Shown here: one piece after another, positions 19,787-27,921 of the stretch
How the letters are laid out: each line of letters begins with the position of its first letter
Numbering within the stretch: the stretch's first letter is position 1
Assembly (NCBI GenBank): GCA_014529675.2
Contig: CP076040.1
Location: forward strand, 2,871,894 to 2,935,893
Length of the DNA stretch: 64,000 nt
Source of the DNA: Opitutia bacterium ISCC 52
GTDB lineage: Bacteria > Verrucomicrobiota > Verrucomicrobiia > Opitutales > UBA2995
Direction: 5' to 3'
The notes under the pieces: generated by a model
Seen by the model: only the letters and a program-made list of their open reading frames with translations
What the model was told of the DNA's origin: nothing
Database searches by the model: none
Program-made: the position numbers and the translations under genes

Positions 19787-21211
19787 CTAATCCAAAACTG
19801 CACGCATGGCTTTAAATTTCAAATCCGTCTCCTCTTTTTCTTTTGCAGGATCCGATCCTTCTACAATACCTGCTCCGGAAAATAGTCGAAGCGAGCGGCC
19901 ATTGAGAATACCTGAACGAATTCCCACCACGAATTCGCCATCTCCTTTGGCGTCAAACCAACCGACTGGTCCAGCATAGGGGCCACGAGCAAAGGATTCA
20001 TAATGCTCAATCCTTGAACAAGCAGCCTCCCGAGGAGATCCACCGACAGCAGAGGTGGGGTGAAGGTTTTGAATAATATCGAGAATGTGAGCGTCCCTCG
20101 GCAATTCAGCTTCGATCGGTGTGTAAAGGTGCTGAACATTCGGCAGCTTCAGCAAACGCGGCTTGCTGGCTACCTGAGCCGTAAGCCCCAACTCACTTAA
20201 GCGATTAACAATCGATTGAACTACCGATTGATGCTCACGTGCATCCTTATCACTGTTCAATAAGGACGCTCCAAGAGCAGCATCCTCTCCAGCTGATTCT
20301 CCACGCCCTGTAGATCCCGCAATCGCATCTGCTTGCAAACGCCCATCCTTGACACGAATAAGCAGTTCTGGAGTTGAGCCAAGGAAAGTGCCATCTGCAC
20401 CGGCTGAGTAAGAAAAGGTATAGCAGCTCGGGAACCGGTTACGCAATCGATCCAGAATACCCAGAGGACTGATCTCACCGTCTGACTCCATATCGATAGC
20501 CCGTGCCAGCACAATCTTTTCAAATTCCTTATCGCGAATAGCACCACTTGCCTCGGCAACCGCTGCTTCAAATACATCACCACCACATTCGTCTTCACTC
20601 ACCCATTCTGGCTTGGAGTTTTCAGAGCCAGCCGTCTCCGTGCTATAGGGAAATGAGGAAAATCGCTGATGGGCTCCAAGTAAGCGTTTGGCAAGTATTT
20701 CTATAGACGTATCCGAATCAACCATACAGTTGGCAATCGCCAGACTGAATTGATCCTTCTTACTCACCTGCCACACAGGTACAAATGCTTGAGCCGGGGG
20801 AAACCCCGATACTTCCTGCCCTTCATCAAAGAAGTTAAAGGCGCAGAAGAAATGGATTCCACAATAGGGCGAATCAGTGCTCCCAGTATAAATGGTGGTC
20901 TCCAATAAATTATTGGCCCAATCTTTAATCTCAGTAAACCGGTTCAATCCGTTAGCGGTAGTCTGCAACACGGTTTCAATGGCCGAAATAGAGTTTTCCT
21001 TTCCTGGATTCTCTAAAAAGAAGTGCTGGTTCTGTGGTTCGTAGACCGCCTCCAAAATGGCCAACGGATCAATGTGGAATACATCCAGTGATATGTTTAC
21101 CAATTGACGAACTCCCAGTTCTTTCGCCCGTTTCTTGCAATCGCTTAAAAATGCCACCAATCCCACGGGGTTTTCTTGTCCGCCATACTGGCTGATGGGA
21201 AAATGCTCCAT
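19787..21211 (-). CDS. menF: Isochorismate synthase
   Basis: Converts chorismate to isochorismate, the entry to menaquinone synthesis. At 474 residues it belongs to the chorismate-binding enzyme family. EKIVLARAIDMESDGEISP contains the conserved catalytic Lys region, and FLGSTPELLIRVKDGRLQ the substrate-binding strand. AIAGSTGRGESAGED, LHPTSAVGGSPREAA and GPYAGPVGWFDAKGDGEF complete the signature. Isochorismate rather than anthranilate or aminodeoxychorismate synthase is supported by its place 3 bp before menD. It begins 7 bp after metG. Confidence 0.93.
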   Translation of the reverse strand: MEHFPISQYGGQENPVGLVAFLSDCKKRAKELGVRQLVNISLDVFHIDPLAILEAVYEPQNQHFFLENPGKENSISAIETVLQTTANGLNRFTEIKDWANNLLETTIYTGSTDSPYCGIHFFCAFNFFDEGQEVSGFPPAQAFVPVWQVSKKDQFSLAIANCMVDSDTSIEILAKRLLGAHQRFSSFPYSTETAGSENSKPEWVSEDECGGDVFEAAVAEASGAIRDKEFEKIVLARAIDMESDGEISPLGILDRLRNRFPSCYTFSYSAGADGTFLGSTPELLIRVKDGRLQADAIAGSTGRGESAGEDAALGASLLNSDKDAREHQSVVQSIVNRLSELGLTAQVASKPRLLKLPNVQHLYTPIEAELPRDAHILDIIQNLHPTSAVGGSPREAACSRIEHYESFARGPYAGPVGWFDAKGDGEFVVGIRSGILNGRSLRLFSGAGIVEGSDPAKEKEETDLKFKAMRAVLD

Positions 21212-21218
21212 GGAGTGC

Positions 21219-22751
21219 CTACTTCTTTTCAGGTCGTGGAAACAGTATGAGCTTATCTCCTACTTGATTCCCTTTAGTTCGAAAGTCCCAGTCGAGATTC
21301 CCTTCAAACAAAGTTACTGATTCTGATCCCAGAAGATTGAGAATCTTCTCACTGACCTGTGGCATGACCGGCCCCAGCACGACTGATGCAAGGCGAAGCC
21401 CTTCCGCGATCACAGCTAAAGACGTTAGCAGTCGGTCTCGGTCAGCTGGCTCTTCGGACTTGGCCAACATCCAGGGAGCTCGAATATCGGTATAGCGGTT
21501 CAGGCCCGTTAAAAACTGAAAGATTTCTTCAAGCATTCGGTGAAACTGAAACCCTTCGCCCAATTCGACGACTCGTTCCGCCGTTTTCGCCCACAACTCC
21601 TGAACCTCTTTCTCTTCTGGATCGTTGATAACCGCCTCGGGAATGATTCCCTCGTTGTAACGGGTAACCATATTCTGAATTCGACTGACAAGGTTTCCCA
21701 GATTCTTGGCCAACTCACCATTGTAACGGTTTAGAAACTGCTCCTCTGAAAAATCACTATCCTGCCCAACGTTCATTTCGCGAGTCACGAAATAGCGAAA
21801 CGAATCCACTCCAAACTGCTCAGCCAAATCGAGCGGATCAACGGTGTTTCCTGTAGACTTGGACATCTTGACTCCGGACATAGCCCAAAAGCCATGCACC
21901 AGAAGATGCTTCGGAAGCGGTATGTCACAGGTCTTCAACATAATGGGCCAATAAATACTGTGAGCTGGCACCATGATGTCTTTTCCAATCACGTGGTAGT
22001 CTGCCGGCCAACGAGACTTATCCCCATCCATATAGCCAGAGGCCGTCACGTAATTGATAAGGGCATCGAACCAAACGTAGGTGACATAGTCCTCATCGAA
22101 AGGAAGAGGAATCCCCCACTCCAAGCGCGACTTAGGCCGGGAAATGCATAGATCGTTTAAGGGCTCTTTGAGAAACTCCAATACCTGCTTCTGGCGAAAG
22201 CTGGGGAATACAAAGTCCTCATTGTCCTGGAGAAACTCAATCAGCCAATCTTGATACTGGCTCAGCTTGAAATAGTAGTTCTCCTCGGAGATCTCAGACA
22301 CTTCACCAAAGATTTCCGGCCAACTTCCATCTTCATTACGATCTTTTTCCTGAAGAAACTGCTCCTGACGGGCACTGTAGAACCCCTTGTATTCGCCTTT
22401 GTAAATTTCACCTTTGTCAAAAAGGGCTTGCTGAATATCGCGAACGACTTGTTTGTGCCGCTGCTCAGTGGTGCGAATGTAATCGTCGTTGGAGATCGTC
22501 AACATCTTGCAAAGCGCCTGGAACTCCTCGGCTACACCGTCGCAAAACTCCTGAGGCGATACCCCTTCCTTGGCAGCACTCTGCTGCACCTTTTGTCCAT
22601 GCTCATCCAACCCTGTGAGAAAGTAAACGGAGTCGCCGCGTGCGCGTCGAAACCGAGACACCACGTCGGTCAAAACCTTCTCATAGGCATGCCCTAAATG
22701 CGGAGAGCCATTCGCATAATCGATGGCAGTTGTTATATAGAAAGACTTCAT
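21219..22751 (-). CDS. metG: Methionyl-tRNA synthetase (short form)
   Basis: Class I synthetase charging tRNA-Met. ATG at 22751 (MKSFYITTAIDYANGSPHLG) is used because the extra eight codons upstream precede the conserved start. GSPHLGHAY is the HIGH motif and VKMSKSTGN the KMSKS loop. At about 510 residues it lacks the C-terminal tRNA-binding dimer domain. The knuckle region near YSARQEQFLQEKD has no zinc cysteines, as in one bacterial subgroup. It heads the menaquinone genes metG-menF-menD-menB, a coupling with no obvious functional reason. Confidence 0.95.
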   Translation of the reverse strand: MKSFYITTAIDYANGSPHLGHAYEKVLTDVVSRFRRARGDSVYFLTGLDEHGQKVQQSAAKEGVSPQEFCDGVAEEFQALCKMLTISNDDYIRTTEQRHKQVVRDIQQALFDKGEIYKGEYKGFYSARQEQFLQEKDRNEDGSWPEIFGEVSEISEENYYFKLSQYQDWLIEFLQDNEDFVFPSFRQKQVLEFLKEPLNDLCISRPKSRLEWGIPLPFDEDYVTYVWFDALINYVTASGYMDGDKSRWPADYHVIGKDIMVPAHSIYWPIMLKTCDIPLPKHLLVHGFWAMSGVKMSKSTGNTVDPLDLAEQFGVDSFRYFVTREMNVGQDSDFSEEQFLNRYNGELAKNLGNLVSRIQNMVTRYNEGIIPEAVINDPEEKEVQELWAKTAERVVELGEGFQFHRMLEEIFQFLTGLNRYTDIRAPWMLAKSEEPADRDRLLTSLAVIAEGLRLASVVLGPVMPQVSEKILNLLGSESVTLFEGNLDWDFRTKGNQVGDKLILFPRPEKK

Positions 22752-23027
22752 AAAATTGGGAAAAGAGGACCACATTAGGAGTCACTGCCTGAAAGGAAAC
22801 TGAAAAAACACTCAGAATTCAGGAGGAACCAATTCATTTTCTCAATGCGACTGGTCCGTTTGATACCTAATGAAAATACTATGAAACCAGTCGTTTCAAA
22901 AGAAATAGGTAGGGGTTCGTGTAAAAGGAAGTAAAACATCAGAATGCGCTTCCCATTAGTTTTCGGTTTAAATTCAAACTCTGTGGACTAGGTCCAGATG
23001 TATCTGTAACCCAAACCATCACCCTCG

Positions 23028-23477
23028 ATGATTTATCCTTCTAAAACCAGCTCCATGTCAGAGAAAGGCTTCACCTTAGTCGAAGTCATCGTAGGCGCCG
23101 TTATCTTTGTAATGCTCTTGGCGGCTGGATCCTCAGCCATAGTGCAAACTCAAAAGCTGGCTCATAGCAATATCATGCACAACACCGCCCGGACGGTGCT
23201 GGAGGGGTATATGGAACAGATGAAAGGTCTCCCATTCAGTCACTACCAGGATGTTCTTGCCGATCCGACATAAGTACCATTCGAAACCAAAGGTATCGAT
23301 TCTCTGAAAACAGCAAAGGTCATCCAATATGACGACCCACTCTACCTGAAAACGGAAAATAAAAAGAGCATTCTACTAGATATCGAGGATGAAGGCGGAG
23401 TTCGGAACACGAGACGCCTTCTACGTTTCAGACCTGCGTTGGATTGTACGAAACAGGGAATTGAATCTACATTGTGA
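23028..23477 (+). pseudogene. Prepilin-type protein interrupted by in-frame TAA
   Basis: ATG at 23028 starts a leader with SEKGFTLVEVIVGAVIFV, the prepilin cleavage and methylation motif. It runs to a TAA at 23271-23273. The same frame stays open afterwards for 67 codons (VPFETKGIDSLKTAKVIQYD, LLDIEDEGG), ending at 23477. Protein-like sequence then appears in other frames (ETPSTFQTCVGLYETGN; YNNSPHLEYTTHNANEF), suggesting additional frameshifts. It is a paralogue of the stub at 16913. The 252 bp upstream (22776-23027) hold only a spaced 8-bp dyad. An inactive pseudopilin gene is the best reading. Confidence 0.6.
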
Positions 23478-23757
23478 AGATTACGTTTGTAAGGGAGAAG
23501 TTCATAGTTGGTATAATAATTCTCCACACCTCGAATACACGACTCACAACGCAAATGAATTTCTAATAAGCATTGGCTTCTTAGATCGTGAACCCATCGT
23601 TGAATTACCCCACAAACCTATAAACCCGAACCGAAACCAAATTCAGGACGGCAAATACAGTGGTAAAAAAGACTGGGACGACATTGAAAAATATAAACAA
23701 TTCAGAGAAAACAAGCAAATCGAACTCATTCCCTTCAACCATTACAAGACTCCCTAA
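23389..23757 (+). CDS. Hypothetical protein overlapping the pilin remnant
   Basis: This 122-residue frame overlaps the end of the pilin remnant in another phase and stops 5 bp before the next operon. Its second half (GKKDWDDIEKYKQFRENKQI) is charged and looks protein-like, while its first third may be out-of-frame pilin sequence. No domain, signal peptide or membrane segment is recognised. It may be a real small gene, or the tail of the decayed pilin gene. Low certainty. Confidence 0.3.
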   Translation: MKAEFGTRDAFYVSDLRWIVRNRELNLHCEDYVCKGEVHSWYNNSPHLEYTTHNANEFLISIGFLDREPIVELPHKPINPNRNQIQDGKYSGKKDWDDIEKYKQFRENKQIELIPFNHYKTP

Positions 23758-23762
23758 TACCT

Positions 23763-24464
23763 ATGAAACCCATTGTTCAAATCTCCCTCGACATAGTTAA
23801 CATCCCGGAAGCTCTGGAAACTGCCGATATGGCCATGCGCGCCGGAGTCGACTGGCTTGAAGCTGGAACGCCGCTTATAATCGCTGAAGGCATGAATGGC
23901 GTAAAAGAACTACGTAACCGCTTTCCCGATACACCCATTGTGGCTGACTTAAAAACCATGGATGGCGGTTGGCTTGAAGCCGAACTCATGGCAAAGGCTG
24001 GCGCGACCCAAGTCGTGGTCATGTCGCAAGCCCACGAGGAAACGATTCGTTGCGTTGTGCAGGCTGGTAAAGATTTGGGGATTGAGGTGATGGGTGACAA
24101 TCTGGCGGCCGAGAATATGGTTGATGGAGCCAAGCGCCTGGCCGACCTAGGCTGCGACTACGTTATCCACCATATTGGCTACGATGAACGCCGAGGCATT
24201 GCCGCGAGAGGTGAGCGAATGCCCAATCCACTCGACGAACTTAGAGAAATTATTGAAGCCGTTCATGTGCCTGTCCAAGCAGTTGGAGGACTCACCATCG
24301 AGCAGGCCATAAAAACACCCGAGTATGGGGCACCTCTTGTTGTTCTGGGAGCGCCCCTGACGATTGATGCGGATTCATTTCGCACAGCAGATGGGAATGT
24401 TGAGGATTCTCTGCGTCTGATATGCGAGGCGGTGCATGCTTATGGTGATATACCGGTAGTTTAG
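23763..24464 (+). CDS. HUMPS-family decarboxylase/aldolase (hexulose-phosphate synthase or ketogulonate-phosphate decarboxylase like)
   Basis: This 233-residue TIM barrel belongs to the orotidine-monophosphate-decarboxylase superfamily. IVADLKTMDGGWLEAELM contains the DxKxxD metal/catalytic motif that defines the HPS and 3-keto-L-gulonate-6-phosphate decarboxylase group. WLEAGTPLIIAEGM and VQAVGGLTIEQA mark strands near the substrate. The phosphate-binding end (LVVLGAPLTIDADSF) differs from classic members. No 6-phospho-3-hexuloisomerase lies next to it, which argues against formaldehyde fixation. It begins an operon with two dehydrogenases and an isomerase, so decarboxylation or aldol cleavage of a ketosugar acid is inferred. 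Confidence 0.75.
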   Translation: MKPIVQISLDIVNIPEALETADMAMRAGVDWLEAGTPLIIAEGMNGVKELRNRFPDTPIVADLKTMDGGWLEAELMAKAGATQVVVMSQAHEETIRCVVQAGKDLGIEVMGDNLAAENMVDGAKRLADLGCDYVIHHIGYDERRGIAARGERMPNPLDELREIIEAVHVPVQAVGGLTIEQAIKTPEYGAPLVVLGAPLTIDADSFRTADGNVEDSLRLICEAVHAYGDIPVV

Positions 24465-24503
24465 ACTTTTATATTCCTCCAGAAGCCTTCTTAATCCCAT
24501 TCA

Positions 24504-25532
24504 ATGCCTCAACCAGCCGTTGTTAATTTTGAGAATAAAAAGGGAGCTGTAGACTTCCGTGAAATAGAAAAACCACAAATTGGAGAAGAGGATGTTCTCC
24601 TCCAAGTTAAGGCCGTTAGTGTCTGCGGAAGTGATTTACACCAGTGGGAGGCTTGCCATAGCTGGCCAGTCAATTACCCGGTAGTGCTAGGTCATGAGTT
24701 CGGAGGACTCATCGCAGAGACCGGAAAGCGCGTCAAAGGATGGCAGGAAGGAGACCAGGTCGTCAGTGAAACTGCCGCAGTCATTGATCCCAATAATCCG
24801 ATGAGCCGCCAAGGGTTATACAACCTTGATCCAACACGCCTTGGCTTTGGCTACGGAGTCAATGGAGCCATGACCGAGTACGTCAAAGTCCCCGCCCGCT
24901 GCCTCCATCATATCCCACAGGGTCTTTCATTTGAAAAGGCGGCTCTCACGGAGCCTTGTTGCGTCGCCTACAATGCAGTTATGAATCAATCCGACATCAC
25001 TCCCGGTGACCGTGTGGTGGTGATTGGTCCTGGCCCCATTGGTATTCTCTGTGCAGCTATGGCAAAAATCTGTGGTGCTGAAGTCGCCATTCTCGGCCTC
25101 GAGTCCGACCGCAAGCGCTTGGCAGTGGCCGAACAATACGGCTGCACCGCCTTGGTTGATAACCTGGATGAATGGGCATTCGCGGGCGACGGATTAGGGG
25201 TCGACGGAGTCGTCGATGCTGCTGGAATTTCAAAGACCCTCCAAATAGCCCTTCGAATCACTCGTCCGGCAGGATGGATCAGCAAAGTTGGCTGGGGGCC
25301 GCAACCTCTTGATTTCAGCCTTGATCCCCTGGTCCAAAAAGCCATCACCCTACGAGGCAGTTTCAGTCACAACTGGCCCATTTGGGAACGTGTTTTGCAA
25401 CTTACTGGATCCGGACAATTGAATCTCGATCCAATCATCGGGGGTGTTTGGCCACTCGAGGAATGGCATACCGCTTTTGAAACCATGCACTCCGCACAAA
25501 TCGTCAAATCCGTATTAGTACCAAACAGTTAA
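24504..25532 (+). CDS. Zinc-dependent medium-chain dehydrogenase (polyol/threonine dehydrogenase-like)
   Basis: This 342-residue MDR enzyme probably oxidises a sugar, polyol or sugar acid with NAD(P). VCGSDLHQWEACHSWPV carries the catalytic zinc Cys, and YPVVLGHEFGGLI the His-Glu pair. VVVIGPGPIGILCAAMAK is the Rossmann loop. The lobe that usually carries four structural-zinc cysteines reads SETAAVIDPNNPMSRQGL and has none, so that zinc site is lost. It lies 39 bp after the HUMPS gene and 3 bp before an SDR gene. The substrate is unknown. Confidence 0.82.
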   Translation: MPQPAVVNFENKKGAVDFREIEKPQIGEEDVLLQVKAVSVCGSDLHQWEACHSWPVNYPVVLGHEFGGLIAETGKRVKGWQEGDQVVSETAAVIDPNNPMSRQGLYNLDPTRLGFGYGVNGAMTEYVKVPARCLHHIPQGLSFEKAALTEPCCVAYNAVMNQSDITPGDRVVVIGPGPIGILCAAMAKICGAEVAILGLESDRKRLAVAEQYGCTALVDNLDEWAFAGDGLGVDGVVDAAGISKTLQIALRITRPAGWISKVGWGPQPLDFSLDPLVQKAITLRGSFSHNWPIWERVLQLTGSGQLNLDPIIGGVWPLEEWHTAFETMHSAQIVKSVLVPNS

Positions 25533-25535
25533 ACT

Positions 25536-26339
25536 ATGAGCCTAGCTGATCTAACGAACAAAGTCATACTCGTAACCGGAGCCAACACAGGTGTAGGAGA
25601 ACACACTGCCCGCCTCTGCGCAAAATTGGGGGCCAAAGTCGCCGTTCATGGACGTAGACCTGATGCGGTGGACAAGGTAGTCGCAGATATCGGTGAAAAC
25701 GCGGTAGGCGTTTATGGTAGCTTGGATACAGCCGATGAACCGGCCAAGGTAGTGGAGCAAACCGTTGAAAAGCTGGGTCGTATCGATGGCGTTGTAAACA
25801 ATGCAGCTCTAACCACACGGATGCACTTTGAAGAGACGGATGTAGAGTTTTTCGATAATATGATGGCCGTAAATGTGCGGGCCCCTTTCCTCATCTGCCA
25901 GGCAGCACTCCCCTATCTTAAAGAATCTAAGGGTAGCGTGGTTAACATAGGCTCAATCAACGCATTAGGTGGAGAACGAATGCTGGCTGCCTACAGTATC
26001 TCTAAAGGCGCGCTTTTGACCATGTCGAAGCACCTGGCAAATCTGTATGACCGGGATTCAGTTCGATTCACCCACATCAACCTCGGGTGGATTCTTACTG
26101 AGAATGAATATAGCCTAAAGATTTCCGATGGATTTCCGGAAGGCTGGGATAAGAATGTCCCCCAAATGATGGTTCCAACTGGCAAGATGTCTTCCCCCGA
26201 AGAAGTAGCCAAAGTGATCGCCTTCTGGTTGAGCGACGATGGAAAGCCATTTAGCGGAACCGTATTCGAACTTGAACAATATCCCTTCAAAGGACGCATC
26301 CCTACTTTGGATGCAGACTTCCTGGAAGGTAAAATGTAG
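25536..26339 (+). CDS. Short-chain dehydrogenase/reductase
   Basis: Classical SDR of 267 residues. VILVTGANTGVGEHTARL is the NAD(P)-binding TGxxxGxG motif, VNNAAL the NNAG-type motif, and GSINALGGERMLAAYSISKG carries the catalytic Ser and YxxxK. It starts 3 bp after the MDR dehydrogenase stop and 14 bp before the isomerase gene, so all are likely co-translated. It probably reduces or oxidises an intermediate of the same carbohydrate pathway. Specificity cannot be read from sequence. Confidence 0.88.
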   Translation: MSLADLTNKVILVTGANTGVGEHTARLCAKLGAKVAVHGRRPDAVDKVVADIGENAVGVYGSLDTADEPAKVVEQTVEKLGRIDGVVNNAALTTRMHFEETDVEFFDNMMAVNVRAPFLICQAALPYLKESKGSVVNIGSINALGGERMLAAYSISKGALLTMSKHLANLYDRDSVRFTHINLGWILTENEYSLKISDGFPEGWDKNVPQMMVPTGKMSSPEEVAKVIAFWLSDDGKPFSGTVFELEQYPFKGRIPTLDADFLEGKM

Positions 26340-26353
26340 TAGGAACAAAATCT

Positions 26354-27241
26354 ATGGCAAATCTTGCGGCGTTTCCTAAAGCATGGATGGATCCACTCTG
26401 TATTGACGGATCCATGACATTGAATGAATGGATCGACTTATCGGGCAAACTCGACGTGGATGGCCTGGAGTTTTACTCAGACTTCCTGGACCTCAAGGAT
26501 CGATCCAAGTGGAAGGATTATCGAGCCAGAGTCGAAGATCAAGGGCGCTCTATTCCGATGCTTTGCTGCTCTCCTGACTTCACACACCCGGAACTTTTTT
26601 TTCGCCAGGAACAAATCGACAAAGAAAAAAACTGGATCGATATGTGCGGCGAGCTGGGGGGAAAATTCTGCAGAGTTTTGTCTGGCCAACGCCGGCCAGA
26701 AGTTTCTCGAGAAGCAGGCATCGGCTATGCAGTAGAATGCATCGAAGCCTGTATTCCGCATGCAGCCGAGCAAGGGATCACGCTGATCATTGAAAATCAC
26801 TACAAAGACAATTACTGGTCCTACCCAGAGTTTGCCCAACACATGGACGTCTTTTGCGATCTGGTCGCTCGCATCGACTCTCCCCACTTCGGCGTTAATT
26901 ACGACCCAAGCAATACAGTCCTGGCTGGAGAAGATCCACTTGAGCTCCTGGAACGCGTAAAGCATCGAGTCATTAGCATGCATGCCAGCGACCGTTTTCT
27001 TTTGGAAGGCAATCTTGAGGATCTTCGCAAAGAGGAAATGGACAGTGTAGGTTACGCCGAACGTCTCAGCCATGGAGAAATCGGGAAAGGCCTCAACGAC
27101 TACGATAAGATTTTCAGCACACTTAAGGAGGTTGGTTTCAATGGCTGGGTGAGCATCGAAGACGGTTTAGACGGATTCGAGCAAATGAAGCGAAGCGTTA
27201 CTTTCTTACGCAAGAAGATGGCGAAGTATTGGCCTGAGTGA
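26354..27241 (+). CDS. Sugar phosphate isomerase/epimerase-like TIM barrel
   Basis: This 295-residue protein belongs to the xylose-isomerase-like TIM barrel (AP endonuclease 2) family. Metal-ligand segments appear in the expected order: LIIENHYKDNYWSYPEF (Glu), HFGVNYDPSNTVLAGED (Asp), VISMHASDRF (His) and GWVSIEDGLDGFEQM (Glu). Such proteins interconvert or cleave small ketosugars and inositol derivatives. It is the last gene of the HUMPS-MDR-SDR operon. Six bp after its stop begins an inverted-repeat element. Function inferred only at family level. Confidence 0.85.
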   Translation: MANLAAFPKAWMDPLCIDGSMTLNEWIDLSGKLDVDGLEFYSDFLDLKDRSKWKDYRARVEDQGRSIPMLCCSPDFTHPELFFRQEQIDKEKNWIDMCGELGGKFCRVLSGQRRPEVSREAGIGYAVECIEACIPHAAEQGITLIIENHYKDNYWSYPEFAQHMDVFCDLVARIDSPHFGVNYDPSNTVLAGEDPLELLERVKHRVISMHASDRFLLEGNLEDLRKEEMDSVGYAERLSHGEIGKGLNDYDKIFSTLKEVGFNGWVSIEDGLDGFEQMKRSVTFLRKKMAKYWPE

Positions 27242-27246
27242 TTTAA

Positions 27247-27699
27247 AACTACGAAATGCGCTAAATTTCGCGAAAGCTAAGACTACGTTTCGTTAATGAA
27301 TCTTTCATGCTCCAAGCGCGGGTAATGACCAAAATTCACAAGCAAACCCAACTTTAAGCCAGTGGCTTTGAGGTAATTAATTATTTGCGCTCGATGTTCA
27401 TCAGTAAGATTTTTGACAGCTTTTATTTCCAGAATAATTTTTCCGAAACACAAAAAATCGGGATGATAGCCCTGCTTTAACGGCTTGCCCTTATAAGTTA
27501 ATTTCAATCGTTCCTGCTGAACAAAAGGAACTGAGACCTCTTCAAATTCAATACAAAGACACTCCTGATACACGGGTTCCAAAAACCCATTACTCTTGTC
27601 TTTGTATACTTAAAAGCATGCGCCAATAATTTGATAGCTCTCATGCTTGAACAATATATTCTCAGTCATTTTTCGCGTACTTTAGCGCATTTCGTAGTT
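27247..27699. mobile_element. Inverted-repeat-bounded GxxExxY cassette (453 bp)
   Basis: The left arm 27247-27275 and the right arm 27671-27699 are reverse complements at 26 of 29 positions. They share the 19-mer AACTACGAAATGCGCTAAA, then three unlike bases, then CGCGAAA. Between them lies only the GxxExxY gene; its start codon is 2 bp from one arm and its stop 7 bp from the other. The arms themselves are built from 9-10-nt units ending in AAA. The compact IR-gene-IR form suggests a mobile or repeat-propagated unit. No transposase or clear target-site duplication is visible. Confidence 0.55.
27283..27669 (-). pseudogene. GxxExxY protein interrupted by in-frame TAA
   Basis: ATG at 27669 gives MTENILFKHESYQIIGACF, then TAA at 27610-27612. 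The frame continues VYKDKSNGFLEPVYQECL, the family-defining GxxExxY. Homologues, as I recall them, have Glu where the stop stands (CFEVYK), so one G-to-T change in GAA would explain it. The whole frame is 128 residues, the normal family size. The C-terminal half has HPDFLCFGKIILEIKAVKNL, matching the D...ExK core of PD-(D/E)XK nucleases. A downstream start could yield only the last 99 residues. The family's role is unknown. Confidence 0.8.
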
Positions 27700-27921
27700 C
27701 CTATTCAACACCAGTTCCAGCTTCCATTATACTCATTATAATCAATGTGCAGAATTTGTTCAGCAGATTGATACGTCACAGAATAGAAATAATATCTCAT
27801 GCATGAGAAATGGGATACTCAGATTACTTTTTTCTGTTACTAGTGGCTTCGAGTTGCCATAAACATTGGTAACTCAATCAATCGACACCATGCTATTATT
27901 AATCTCAGAACTGACAAAGAT

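Noticed and set aside
22848-22893. CGACTGGT/ACCAGTCG inverted repeat before the second pilin remnant
   Set aside because: Eight-bp arms 30 nt apart can easily arise by chance, and no gene-regulatory context supports it.
24504-25532. Naming the MDR enzyme threonine or sorbitol dehydrogenase
   Set aside because: The fold and catalytic zinc are clear, but loss of the structural-zinc lobe and the operon context do not support either specific substrate.
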